From Microbispora sp. H11081 (GTDB lineage Bacteria > Actinomycetota > Actinomycetes > Streptosporangiales > Streptosporangiaceae), in the NCBI RefSeq assembly GCF_012999535.1, contig NZ_JABBWV010000006.1:341739-405738 (forward strand): a stretch of 64,000 nucleotides of DNA, read 5' to 3'. Of this stretch, positions 25,038 to 33,517 are shown piece after piece. Under the pieces are notes generated by a model that did no database searches, had not been told where the DNA came from, and was given only the letters and a program-made list of their open reading frames with translations. A program made the translations under genes and the position numbers. Position 1 is the first letter of the stretch, and every line of letters starts with the position of its first letter.

Positions 25038-26612
25038 ATGAGTACGAGTGACTGGCCGGTGCTGGAGAGCCGGTGCGACCCGGGCGGCGAGCCGTACAAG
25101 CGCAACGCGGAGGCGAACGAACGCCTGGTCGCGGACCTGCGGGAACGGCTCGCGACGGCGGCGCGCGGCGGCCCGGAACGGGCTCGGACCAGGCACGTCC
25201 AGCGCGGCAAGCTGCTGCCCAGGGACCGTGTCGACACGCTCCTCGACCCCGGTGGGCGATTCCTGGAGCTGTCCCCGCTCGCGGCCACCGGCATGTACGA
25301 CGACCAGGCCCCGGCCGCCGGGATCATCACCGGCGTGGGGCGGGTCGCCGGGCGCGAGGTCGTGATCGTGGCCAACGACGCCACCGTCAAGGGCGGCACG
25401 TACTACCCGATGACGGTCAAGAAGCACCTGCGGGCCCAGGAGGTCGCGCTCCACAACAACCTGCCGTGCGTGTACCTGGTCGACTCCGGCGGCGCGTTCC
25501 TGCCGAAGCAGGACGAGGTCTTCCCCGACAGGGAGCACTTCGGCCGCATCTTCTACAACCAGGCCACCATGTCGGCCAAGGGCATCCCGCAGATCGCGGC
25601 CGTGCTGGGCTCCTGTACGGCGGGCGGGGCGTACGTCCCGGCGATGAGCGACGAGGCGGTGATCGTCCGCGGCCAGGGCACGATCTTCCTGGGCGGGCCG
25701 CCGCTGGTGAAGGCCGCGACCGGCGAGACCGTCACGGCCGAGGAACTCGGCGGCGGCGAGGTCCACGCGCGCGTCAGCGGCGTCACCGACCACCTCGCCG
25801 ACGACGACGCGCACGCCCTGAAGATCGTGCGCGACATCGTCGCGTCGCTCGGCCCGAGAAGTCCTCGCCCGTGGGAGGTGGGCCCCGCCGAGCCGCCGCT
25901 CCACGACCCGCACGACCTGTACGGCATCGTCCCGCAGGACACGCGCCAGCCGTACGACGTGCGCGAGGTGATCGCCCGGATCGTCGACGGCAGCCGGTTC
26001 CTGGAGTTCAAGGCGGAGTACGGCCCGACCCTGGTCACCGGGTTCGCCGCGATCCACGGGCACCCGGTGGGGATCGTGGCCAACAGCGGCGTCCTGTTCG
26101 GCGAGTCGGCGCTCAAGGGCGCCCATTTCATCGAGTTGTGCGACCGGCGGTCGATCCCGCTGGTGTTCCTGCAGAACATCAGCGGCTTCATGGTCGGCAA
26201 GGCGTACGAGGCCGGGGGGATCGCCAAGCACGGCGCGAAGATGGTGACGGCGGTCGCCTGCGCCCGGGTGCCGAAGCTCACGGTGATCATCGGTGGCTCG
26301 TTCGGCGCGGGCAACTACGCGATGGCGGGCCGCGCCTACTCGCCCCGCTTCCTGTGGATGTGGCCGAACGCCCGCATCTCGGTCATGGGCGGTGAGCAGG
26401 CCGCCACCGTGCTCACCATGGTCGGCGACGCCGACGCGGACGAGATCCGGGCACAGTACGAGCACCAGGGCAATCCCTACTACTCGACGGCACGCCTGTG
26501 GGACGACGGGGTGATCGACCCGGTGGACACCAGGACCGTGCTCGGACTGGCGCTCGGCGCCGCCGCGAACGCCCCCCTCGAACCCGTCGGCTACGGCGTC
26601 TTCCGGATGTGA
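25038..26612 (+). CDS. liuB: Acyl-CoA carboxylase beta subunit, methylcrotonyl-CoA type
   Basis: 524 residues from ATG 25038, the start that lies 7 nt after the -10; ATG 25020 gives six more residues but sits inside the operator-like dyad. Both crotonase-like halves of the carboxyltransferase are present: [39 protein letters not shown] and [15 protein letters not shown] in the first, [27 protein letters not shown] and [16 protein letters not shown] in the second. These match 3-methylcrotonyl-CoA carboxylase beta more than propionyl-CoA carboxylase. With the alpha subunit downstream it carboxylates 3-methylcrotonyl-CoA in leucine breakdown. First gene of a four-gene operon ending in an acyl-CoA dehydrogenase. 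Confidence 0.9.
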   Translation: MSTSDWPVLESRCDPGGEPYKRNAEANERLVADLRERLATAARGGPERARTRHVQRGKLLPRDRVDTLLDPGGRFLELSPLAATGMYDDQAPAAGIITGVGRVAGREVVIVANDATVKGGTYYPMTVKKHLRAQEVALHNNLPCVYLVDSGGAFLPKQDEVFPDREHFGRIFYNQATMSAKGIPQIAAVLGSCTAGGAYVPAMSDEAVIVRGQGTIFLGGPPLVKAATGETVTAEELGGGEVHARVSGVTDHLADDDAHALKIVRDIVASLGPRSPRPWEVGPAEPPLHDPHDLYGIVPQDTRQPYDVREVIARIVDGSRFLEFKAEYGPTLVTGFAAIHGHPVGIVANSGVLFGESALKGAHFIELCDRRSIPLVFLQNISGFMVGKAYEAGGIAKHGAKMVTAVACARVPKLTVIIGGSFGAGNYAMAGRAYSPRFLWMWPNARISVMGGEQAATVLTMVGDADADEIRAQYEHQGNPYYSTARLWDDGVIDPVDTRTVLGLALGAAANAPLEPVGYGVFRM

Positions 26613-26687
26613 GGCAGTGTTGATGACGCGTTCACCGGCTCCCCGCCCGCTTCACGAGCGGCCGTCCCGTCACCTGGGGTGGTCGTG

Positions 26688-28631
26688 ATGTTCACCGGTG
26701 TCCTGGTCGCGAACCGGGGTGAGATCGCCGTACGGATCATCCGCACGCTCCGCGCGCTGGGGATCCGCGCGATCGCGGTGCACAGCGACGCCGACCGCGA
26801 CGCCCGTCACGTGCGCGAGGCCGACCTCGCCGTACGGCTCGCGCGCGGCTATCTCGACGTCGAGGGGATCGTCGAGGCCGCCCGGGTGAGCGGTGCCCAG
26901 GCTGTCCACCCCGGGTACGGCTTCCTCGCCGAGAACGCCGGGTTCGCCCGGCGCTGCGCCGAGGAGGGCCTGGTGTTCGTCGGGCCTCCGGCCGGGGCCA
27001 TCGAGGCCATGGGCGACAAGATCAGGGCGAAGGAGACGGTCGCCGGCGCGGGCGTGCCGGTCGTCCCCGGCGGCGCGGAGCCACACGACGACCTGGCCGA
27101 GGTCGCCGCGCGCATCGGCTTCCCCGTGCTGATCAAGCCGTCCGCGGGCGGGGGCGGCAAGGGCATGCTGCGGGTCGACTCGGCCGAGGGCCTGACCGCG
27201 GCCGTCGAGTCGGCCCGCCGTACGGCGACGGCGGCGTTCGGGGACGGCACGCTGCTGATCGAGCGGTTCGTGGACCGGCCCCGGCACATCGAGATCCAGG
27301 TCATGGCCGACCGTCACGGCAACGTCGTCCACCTGGGCGAGCGCGAGTGCAGCCTGCAGCGGCGCCACCAGAAGATCATCGAGGAGGCGCCGTCGCCGTT
27401 GCTCGACGAGGAGACGCGGGCCCGCATGGGCGCGGCGGCGGTGGAGGCCGCCCGGTCGGTCGGCTACGTCGGCGCGGGCACGGTCGAGTTCATCGTCCCC
27501 GGTTCCCGTCCCGGCGAGTTCTTCTTCATGGAGATGAACACCCGGCTCCAGGTCGAGCACCCGGTCACCGAGATGGTCACCGGCCTCGACCTGGTCGAGT
27601 TGCAACTGCGGGTCGCGGCGGGGGAGCCGCTGCCGTTCGGCCAGGACGAGGTGCGCCTGCGCGGCCACGCCGTCGAGGCCCGCGTGTACGCCGAGGACCC
27701 CGCGCGTGACTTCCTCCCCACGGGCGGCCGGGTCCTGGCCCTGCGGGAGCCGGCGGGCGAGGGCGTGCGCTTCGACTCGGGGCTGACTCCCGGGATGACG
27801 GTGGGCAGCGACTACGACCCCATGCTGGCCAAGGCGGTGGCCTGGGCCCCCGGCAGGGCGGGCGCGCTCGCGGCGCTCGACCGGGCGCTGGCCTCCACCG
27901 TGGTCCTCGGGGTCACCACGAACATCGGGTTCCTGCGCGCGCTGCTGGCCGATCCGGAGGTCACGGCGGGGCGGCTCGACACGGGGCTGGTGGAGCGGCG
28001 GCTCGGCGACCTGGTGAGCGGAAACGTGCCGGACGAGGTGCTCGCGGCGGCTGCGCTCGTCTTCCAGTCAGGCTTCGACCGCCGCGCCTCGGGCGATCCG
28101 TGGGACGTGGCCGACGGCTGGCGGGTGGGAGAGCCCGCGTGGACGGTGCACCGGCTCGGCGTGCCCGTACGGGTCAGGGGCGCGGCGGGAGACGCGGAGA
28201 TCGAAGTTAACGATCGTTCACTTGGCCGGGCGCGGCTGGCGTGGACAGGCCCGGAGGAGGTGGCGGTCACCGTCGGCGGTGTCACGCGCGCGTACGCCGT
28301 GGCCCGGAACCGCGACACGGTGTGGCTCGCCGAGGGCGGCCGGGCCTGGCCGGTCACCCGGCACGAGCCTGGCGACCCGAACGACCGGCCGGGCGGGGCC
28401 CTCGCGGGCGACGGGGCCGTACGCAGCCCCATGCCGGGAACGGTGCTGCTGGTGAAGGCGGCCGAGGGCGACCGGGTCAGCGCCGGGCAGCCGCTGGTCG
28501 TCGTGGAGGCGATGAAGATGGAACACACCCTGACGGCGCCGGCCGACGGCGTGCTCGCCGAGCTGCGGGCCCGGCCGGGACAGACGGTGGAGCTGGACGC
28601 GGTCCTCGCGAGGGTGACGCCGTGCGAGTGA
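26688..28631 (+). CDS. liuD: Acyl-CoA carboxylase alpha subunit (biotin carboxylase and BCCP)
   Basis: 647 residues from ATG 26688 ([18 protein letters not shown]); the frame allows GTG nine bases earlier. Biotin carboxylase: N-terminal [15 protein letters not shown]-grasp loop [39 protein letters not shown] middle BT-type domain precedes the C-terminal BCCP with [13 protein letters not shown]610 is the biotinylation site. It supplies carboxybiotin to the LiuB-type subunit, 75 nt upstream. A 20-bp palindrome encoded by unusual codons lies at 28204-28223. Its stop overlaps the HMG-CoA lyase start by 10 nt, so translation is coupled. Confidence 0.92.
   Translation: MFTGVLVANRGEIAVRIIRTLRALGIRAIAVHSDADRDARHVREADLAVRLARGYLDVEGIVEAARVSGAQAVHPGYGFLAENAGFARRCAEEGLVFVGPPAGAIEAMGDKIRAKETVAGAGVPVVPGGAEPHDDLAEVAARIGFPVLIKPSAGGGGKGMLRVDSAEGLTAAVESARRTATAAFGDGTLLIERFVDRPRHIEIQVMADRHGNVVHLGERECSLQRRHQKIIEEAPSPLLDEETRARMGAAAVEAARSVGYVGAGTVEFIVPGSRPGEFFFMEMNTRLQVEHPVTEMVTGLDLVELQLRVAAGEPLPFGQDEVRLRGHAVEARVYAEDPARDFLPTGGRVLALREPAGEGVRFDSGLTPGMTVGSDYDPMLAKAVAWAPGRAGALAALDRALASTVVLGVTTNIGFLRALLADPEVTAGRLDTGLVERRLGDLVSGNVPDEVLAAAALVFQSGFDRRASGDPWDVADGWRVGEPAWTVHRLGVPVRVRGAAGDAEIEVNDRSLGRARLAWTGPEEVAVTVGGVTRAYAVARNRDTVWLAEGGRAWPVTRHEPGDPNDRPGGALAGDGAVRSPMPGTVLLVKAAEGDRVSAGQPLVVVEAMKMEHTLTAPADGVLAELRARPGQTVELDAVLARVTPCE
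28204..28223. promoter_or_regulatory. Intragenic palindrome resembling the TetR operator
   Basis: AAGTTAACGATCGTTCACTT is palindromic at 18 of 20 positions. It falls on seven codons (GAA GTT AAC GAT CGT TCA CTT), five of them rare for this gene, suggesting the DNA is constrained, not only the protein. Its core matches the intergenic dyad at 25013-25028 in 12 of 16 bases. Confidence 0.55.
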
Positions 28632-29515
28632 CGATCTACGAGGTCGGCCCGCGCGACGGCCTGCAGAACGAGTCCGCCGTCGTGCCCGTCGAGGTCAAGC
28701 GCGAGTTCATCGGGCGGCTGGCCGAGGCAGGGCTGACGACGATCGAGGCGACGAGCTTCGTCCACCCGAAGTGGGTGCCCCAGCTCGCGGACGCGGGCGA
28801 ACTGCTGGAGAGCCTGACCCGGGTGCCGGGAGTGCGCTACCCGGTGCTCGTCCCGAACGAGCGGGGTCTCGACCGCGCGCTCGATCAGAGGGTGACCGAC
28901 ATCGCGATCTTCGGCAGCGCCACCGAGTCGTTCGCCCGGCGCAACCTGAACCGGACCGTCGAGTCGCAGTTCGAGATGTTCGCCCCCGTCGTCGAACGGG
29001 CCCTCGCCCACGGCATGCGCGTCAGGGCGTACGTGTCGATGTGCTTCGCCGACCCCTGGGAGGGCCCGGTCGCGCCCGAGCAGGTCGCCAGGGTCGGGCG
29101 CAGGCTGCTCGACCTCGGCTGCTATGAGTTGTCGCTGGGCGACACGATCGGCGTCGGCACGCCACGGCACGTCGAGGCGCTGCTCGACGCCTTCGCCGGG
29201 GCAGGTGTCGGGACGGACCGGCTTGCCGTCCACTTCCACGACACCTACGGCCAGGCCCTGGCCAACACGCTCACCGCGCTCAAGCGGGGGATCACGGTCG
29301 TGGACTCCTCCGCCGGCGGCATCGGCGGCTGCCCGTACGCCAAGAGCGCCACCGGCAACCTCGCGACCGAGGACCTGGTCTGGATGCTCGACGGTCTCGG
29401 CGTCGAGACCGGGGTGGACGTCAGGTCGCTGGCCGCCACCAGCCTCTGGCTCGCCGAGATCCTGGGCCGGCCGAGCCCCTCCCGCGTCGTCCAGGCTCTC
29501 GCCAAGGAGATTTGA
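28622..29515 (+). CDS. Hydroxymethylglutaryl-CoA lyase
   Basis: 297 residues. [16 protein letters not shown] is the N-terminal motif with the catalytic Arg and Asp; [33 protein letters not shown] (metal histidines) and the C-terminal signature [20 protein letters not shown] with the active-site cysteine are all intact. The enzyme splits HMG-CoA into acetyl-CoA and acetoacetate, the last step of leucine catabolism. That fits the two carboxylase subunits encoded just upstream; the 3-methylglutaconyl-CoA hydratase that should lie between them is not in this operon. The GTG start overlaps the end of the biotin carboxylase gene; GTG 28628 is an alternative. The dehydrogenase start follows one base after the stop. 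Confidence 0.93.
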   Translation: MRVTIYEVGPRDGLQNESAVVPVEVKREFIGRLAEAGLTTIEATSFVHPKWVPQLADAGELLESLTRVPGVRYPVLVPNERGLDRALDQRVTDIAIFGSATESFARRNLNRTVESQFEMFAPVVERALAHGMRVRAYVSMCFADPWEGPVAPEQVARVGRRLLDLGCYELSLGDTIGVGTPRHVEALLDAFAGAGVGTDRLAVHFHDTYGQALANTLTALKRGITVVDSSAGGIGGCPYAKSATGNLATEDLVWMLDGLGVETGVDVRSLAATSLWLAEILGRPSPSRVVQALAKEI

Positions 29516-29516
29516 G

Positions 29517-30665
29517 ATGCTCAACGAGGAGCACGTCGAACTGCGCAAGTCGGTCGAGGAGTTCGCCCGCGAGGTGGTGGCCCCCGTCATCGGGGACTAC
29601 TACGAGCGGTGCGAGTTCCCGTACGACATCGTCCGCAAGATGGGGGCGATGGGCCTGTTCGGCCTGCCGATCCCGGAGGAGTACGGCGGCATGGGCGGCG
29701 ACTACTTCGCGCTGTGCCTGGCCCTGGAGGAGCTGGCCAGGGTCGACTCCTCCGTGGCGATCACCCTGGAGGCGGCGGTCTCGCTGGGCGAGATGCCGAT
29801 CCTGCGGTTCGGCACGGACGCGCAGAAGCAGCGGTGGCTGCCGAGGATGGCGGCGGGGGAGGTCCTCGGGGCGTTCGGCCTGACCGAGCCAGGCGGCGGG
29901 TCCGACGTGCCGGGCGGCATGCGCACCACGGCCGTCCTCGACGGCGGCGAGTGGGTGATCAACGGATCGAAGGCGTTCATCACCAATTCGGGCACCGACA
30001 TCACCGGCGTGGTCGGGGTGGCGGCGATCACCGGCCGCCGCGAGAACGGGAAGCCGGAGATCTCCACGATCCTCGTGCCGTCGGGCACGCCCGGTTTCAC
30101 GGTGTCGAAGAAGTATTCCAAGGTCGGCTGGTCGGCCTCGGACACCAGGGAACTGTCGTTCGCCGACTGCCGGGTGCCGGAGGAGAACCTGCTGGGCGAG
30201 CGCGGCCGGGGCTACGCCCAGTTCCTGCAGACCCTCGACGAGGGCCGGGTGGCCATCGCGGCGCTGTCGGTCGGTCTCGCCCAGGGCTGCGTGGACGAGT
30301 CGCTGCGCTACGTGGGCGAGCGCCGGGCCTTCGGCCAGGAGATCGGCCGCTACCAGGCCCTGCAGTTCAAGATCGCCGATATGGAGGCCAGGGCGCACAC
30401 CGCCCGCCTGGCCTACTACCACGCCGCCGAGCGCATGCTGGCGGGCCTGCCGTTCAAGAAGGAGGCCGCGATCGCCAAGCTGGTGTCGTCCAACGCCGCG
30501 ATGGACAACGCCCGCGACGCGACCCAGATCTTCGGCGGCTATGGCTTCATGAACGAGTTCCCCGTCGGCCGCTTCTACCGGGACGCGAAGATCCTGGAGA
30601 TCGGCGAGGGCACCAGCGAGGTGCAGCGCATGCTCATCGCCCGCGAGCTCGGCCTGCCCGCTTAG
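29517..30665 (+). CDS. Acyl-CoA dehydrogenase
   Basis: 382 residues; AAGGAGA lies 6 nt before the ATG. FAD and substrate motifs: LTEPGGGSDVPGG, WVINGSKAFITNSG, SDTRELSFADCRVPEENLLGERGRGY, and ATQIFGGYGFMNEFPVGRFYRDAKILEIGEGTSEVQR. E364 in GEGTS is at the catalytic base position of short/medium-chain enzymes; isovaleryl-CoA dehydrogenases, as I recall, have Ala or Gly there and use a Glu elsewhere. The operon context predicts an isovaleryl- or methylbutyryl-CoA substrate, but the motif points to the general acyl-CoA type. Last gene of the operon; a hairpin follows at 30736-30766. Confidence 0.9.
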   Translation: MLNEEHVELRKSVEEFAREVVAPVIGDYYERCEFPYDIVRKMGAMGLFGLPIPEEYGGMGGDYFALCLALEELARVDSSVAITLEAAVSLGEMPILRFGTDAQKQRWLPRMAAGEVLGAFGLTEPGGGSDVPGGMRTTAVLDGGEWVINGSKAFITNSGTDITGVVGVAAITGRRENGKPEISTILVPSGTPGFTVSKKYSKVGWSASDTRELSFADCRVPEENLLGERGRGYAQFLQTLDEGRVAIAALSVGLAQGCVDESLRYVGERRAFGQEIGRYQALQFKIADMEARAHTARLAYYHAAERMLAGLPFKKEAAIAKLVSSNAAMDNARDATQIFGGYGFMNEFPVGRFYRDAKILEIGEGTSEVQRMLIARELGLPA

Positions 30666-30735
30666 ATCGCTGTCACCTGGCGATACGCCGTGCTCGATCG
30701 TGCGAGCCGGGGTCGCGTACACGTACCGGAGGCCG

Positions 30736-30766
30736 TCGTCGCCGGGGGATGCCCCCGCGGCGACGA
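30736..30766. terminator. Hairpin between convergent acyl-CoA dehydrogenase and HAD genes
   Basis: TCGTCGCCGGGGG, ATG loop, CCCCCGCGGCGACGA: a long GC stem with a 2-nt bulge. It is placed to stop both transcripts. Confidence 0.6.
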
Positions 30767-30786
30767 GCGGCTGCCGCGAAGACGCC

Positions 30787-31419
30787 TCAGGCGCTCGTGC
30801 CGCTCGGCCGGCGGGTGAGCGGCCGGACGTCGATGATCGCCATGCCCGCCGCCTGGGCGGCGGCGATGCCTTCGTCGCTGTCCTCGTACACGGTGCAGCG
30901 GTTCGGGGGGACGCCGACCAGCTTCGCCGCACGCAGGAAGATGTCCGGCGCGGGTTTGCCCCGTTCGACGTCGTCGCGGGTGACAACGGTGCCGAACCGG
31001 TGGCGGATCGGCAGGTGGCGGAGCGTCATCTCGATCACTCTCCGGGCGCCGCCGGAGGCCACGGCCATGGGCAGCCTGCCGTGGAAGGAGGAGACCACGG
31101 CCTCGATCTCCGGGTGCACGCGGATCTCGTGCGCCGTCCGCAGGAACCGTTCGTCGCGATCCGCCACTATCTCCTCCACGGGCCGCCGGAGGGTGAGCCC
31201 GCCCTCGCGTGCCAGCAGACGGACCATCTCGGCCGAGGAGAGGCCGGTGCGCGCGTCGAACCATCCCTGGTCCAGCTGTACGCCCTCCTCGGCCAGCGCT
31301 CCGGCCAACGCGACATAGTTCGCCCGCTGGCTGTCCACCAGCGTTCCGTCCCAGTCGAAGAGCAGGGCACCGGCGTCTCCGGGATGGAGTTCAGGCAATA
31401 GATGATGATCGATTCTCAC
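30787..31419 (-). CDS. HAD-family phosphatase
   Basis: 210 residues from GTG 31419; the open frame extends 127 codons further but that part has no SD and no family resemblance. HAD motif I is LLFDWDGTLVDS, motif II VASGG, motif III a lysine in RGKPAPDIFLRAAKLVG, and motif IV VYEDSDEGI. The cap region begins after motif I, as in beta-phosphoglucomutase or phosphoglycolate phosphatase-like members (subfamily I). Sugar phosphate or similar small substrates are likely; the exact one cannot be read. Convergent with the liu-type operon. Confidence 0.85.
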   Translation of the reverse strand: MRIDHHLLPELHPGDAGALLFDWDGTLVDSQRANYVALAGALAEEGVQLDQGWFDARTGLSSAEMVRLLAREGGLTLRRPVEEIVADRDERFLRTAHEIRVHPEIEAVVSSFHGRLPMAVASGGARRVIEMTLRHLPIRHRFGTVVTRDDVERGKPAPDIFLRAAKLVGVPPNRCTVYEDSDEGIAAAQAAGMAIIDVRPLTRRPSGTSA

Positions 31420-31601
31420 CGTTGCACCGTACGCGTCCTTGCCGATGGAGGGCCACGGCTCAGGCCGGCTCCGCATACGTCCGACTTCGGCCTCCGCGAG
31501 GGGTGCGGCGCGCCCGGCGGCAGTGGAGGACCCGTACGCGTGCATGTACGGCGCCGGGCTGGGGGGCATGAGCCGCCCGCCCCGGCGGCTCAGTGACCGG
31601 A

Positions 31602-31967
31602 TCAACGGGCGGGCGGCTGGAACTCCGGCTGGTCGAGCACCCGCAGCCAGCTTCCATCGGGCTGGCGCCGTACGACCTGGGCCCGGGCGCCCGCGCCGTC
31701 CTTCGGCGGGGTCGAGGTCAGCGCGAGGTCGCCGCTGACCAGGGTCGGCAGTGGCTCCTCGGGCTCGAACCGGGGACGGTTCGCGAGGACCTTCTCCCAC
31801 AGGGCGCGAATCGCCTCCCGGCCGGTCGTCACGCCGCCCGGCGGGTAGGCCAGCACCGCGTTCTCCTCGTACAGCGCCGCCACGCCCGCGGCGTCCCCGG
31901 CGTTGGACCGCTCGACGAACAGGCGGGTGATGTCCTCCGGCCGCATGGCCTTCTCGTACTCCGGCAT
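31602..31967 (-). CDS. SnoaL/NTF2-like protein
   Basis: 121 residues. The ATG follows GGGAGGA. MRPEDITRLFVERSNAGDAAGVAALYEENAVLAYPPGGVTTGREAIRALW is the typical start of an NTF2-like (SnoaL/YybH) cone, and VVRRQPDGSWLRVLDQPEF its end. Such small proteins can be isomerases, hydrolases or ligand binders, and no clear catalytic residue singles one out. It is divergent from the LysR gene, whose product may control it. The 182 nt to the HAD gene downstream contain nothing else recognisable. Confidence 0.8.
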   Translation of the reverse strand: MPEYEKAMRPEDITRLFVERSNAGDAAGVAALYEENAVLAYPPGGVTTGREAIRALWEKVLANRPRFEPEEPLPTLVSGDLALTSTPPKDGAGARAQVVRRQPDGSWLRVLDQPEFQPPAR

Positions 31968-32046
31968 GGTTCCTCCCGATCTCTCGTACGGTCTCCAGCC
32001 TGTCGAGGGGCCGATGAGAAGTCCAACAGATGGATCAGATGGAATC

Positions 32047-32052
32047 TAGAAT
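32047..32052 (+). promoter_or_regulatory. -10 box of leaderless LysR promoter
   Basis: TAGAAT fits TANNNT and ends 8 nt before the ATG at 32061. The 93-nt divergent gap should also hold the LysR box for the SnoaL-like gene; I could not place it with confidence. Confidence 0.5.
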
Positions 32053-32060
32053 CGCTGGTT

Positions 32061-32933
32061 ATGGAACTGCGCCAGCTGGAGTATTTCGTGGCGGTCGCCG
32101 AGGAGCGCAACTTCACCCGCGCCGCCGAGCGGGTGCACATCAGCCAGCCGGGTGTGAGCGCGCAGATCAGGCAGCTCGAACGCGAACTCGGGGCCGAGCT
32201 CTTCGACCGGTCCGCGCGCAGCGTCACGCTCACGGACGCGGGGAAGGCCGCGCTCGACCACGCCCGCGCCGCCCTCGCCGCCGCCGGGGCGCTGAGACAG
32301 GCGGTGGGCGAGGTGACCGGCCTCATCCGGGGCAGGCTCGCCGTCGGGATGGTCGTGGGCTGCACGGTCACGCCGCTTTTCGACGCGCTCGCCGCCTTCC
32401 ACCGGGCCCATCCGGGAGTCGAGATCGCACTGCTGGAGGACAGCTCCGACCGGCTCGTCGACGGGGTGCGTTCCGGCGCACTCGACCTGGCCCTCGCCGG
32501 GCTCGCCGCCGCCCCGGACGGCCTGGAGACGTTGACGGTCGTCAGCGAGCGGCTCGTCGCCGTCGTCCCGCCGGACCACCTCCTCGCACGCCGGGGCGCC
32601 GTCACCCTGCGCGAGCTCGGCGCGCACCCGATCGTCTGCATGCCCGCCGGCACCGGCCTGCGCACGGTTCTCGACCTGGCCTGCGCGGCCCAGGACATCC
32701 AGCCCGTGATCGCGCTGCAGGCCGGGGCGGCCGACGCCGTCGCCGGCCTCGCGGCCCGCGGGCTCGGCGTCGCGGTCCTCAGCGAGTCGATGGCCGCGGC
32801 CCACCGCGACCGGCTCGTCGCGCTCACCATCGAGGACGTCGAGTCGCCGGCCCTGCTCGCCCTGGTGTGGCGCGGCGGGCACGGCCCCGCCGTACGCGAG
32901 TTCGTACGGCACGCCCGCCGGGCCTTCGCCTGA
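32061..32933 (+). CDS. LysR-family transcriptional regulator
   Basis: 290 residues. N-terminal winged helix MELRQLEYFVAVAEERNFTRAAERVHISQPGVSAQIRQLERELGAELFDR is textbook LysR; the rest is the periplasmic-binding-like effector domain beginning at GRLAVGMVVG. Such regulators usually control the divergent gene (here the SnoaL-like protein) and themselves. The upstream frame continues to 31593 but the ATG at 32061 is the family start, and a TANNNT box precedes it. A GNAT gene follows on the same strand with its own -10-like box. Confidence 0.93.
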   Translation: MELRQLEYFVAVAEERNFTRAAERVHISQPGVSAQIRQLERELGAELFDRSARSVTLTDAGKAALDHARAALAAAGALRQAVGEVTGLIRGRLAVGMVVGCTVTPLFDALAAFHRAHPGVEIALLEDSSDRLVDGVRSGALDLALAGLAAAPDGLETLTVVSERLVAVVPPDHLLARRGAVTLRELGAHPIVCMPAGTGLRTVLDLACAAQDIQPVIALQAGAADAVAGLAARGLGVAVLSESMAAAHRDRLVALTIEDVESPALLALVWRGGHGPAVREFVRHARRAFA

Positions 32934-32971
32934 TTGGACGTGGGCGCCCAGGCACTCCTAGAGTCCCCTTC

Positions 32972-33409
32972 ATGACGTCTGGTGATCTCCAGTTCCGGAA
33001 GGGCGAGAAGACCGACGCGGACGAGATCTTCGCTCTCGCCCGCGAGTTCGCGCTGACCTTCCGTCCCGAGCGCGCGCCGTTCGACGCCGCGCTCCCGCGA
33101 CTGCTGGAGAACGAGGACACCTTCCTCATGGTCGCCACGGTCGGCGGGACCGTACGCGGCTACCTGCTGGGCTTCACCCACCTGACGCTGTTCGCCAACG
33201 GCAGGGTCGCCTGGGTGGAGGAGGCGATGATCGAGAGCGGTTACCGCCGGCACGGCATCGGGCGGCGGTTGCTGGAGGAGTTCGAGGCGTGGGCGCGCTC
33301 ACGGCAGGCCGGGTACGTCGCGCTGGCGACCCGGCGGGCCGCCGAGTTCTACGGCGCGCTCGGCTACGAGGTGTCGGCCACCTACTACCGCAAGATGCTC
33401 AGACCGTAG
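32972..33409 (+). CDS. GNAT-family N-acetyltransferase
   Basis: 145 residues. Acetyl-CoA-binding segment: GRVAWVEEAMIESGYRRHGIGRRLLEEFEAWA (R-x-x-G-I-G motif A), then YVALATRRAAEFYGALGYEVSATYYRKML, the usual end of the fold. The amine acceptor is unknown. TAGAGT at 32959-32964, 7 nt before the ATG, and the lack of an SD suggest a leaderless transcript. A perfect 9-bp hairpin follows the stop. Confidence 0.88.
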   Translation: MTSGDLQFRKGEKTDADEIFALAREFALTFRPERAPFDAALPRLLENEDTFLMVATVGGTVRGYLLGFTHLTLFANGRVAWVEEAMIESGYRRHGIGRRLLEEFEAWARSRQAGYVALATRRAAEFYGALGYEVSATYYRKMLRP

Positions 33410-33423
33410 ACCTGACGCCCCCC

Positions 33424-33444
33424 GCCCGAGGCGTGGCCTCGGGC
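33424..33444. terminator. Hairpin after GNAT gene
   Basis: GCCCGAGGC, GTG loop, GCCTCGGGC: a perfect 9-bp stem between two convergent genes. Confidence 0.6.
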
Positions 33445-33517
33445 AGTGCGCTGCCCCGGCTGCATCCGGCCCTGGCGTGGCCCGCCCGGGTTCTGCGGGC
33501 CGCGCGGGCCTGGACGG

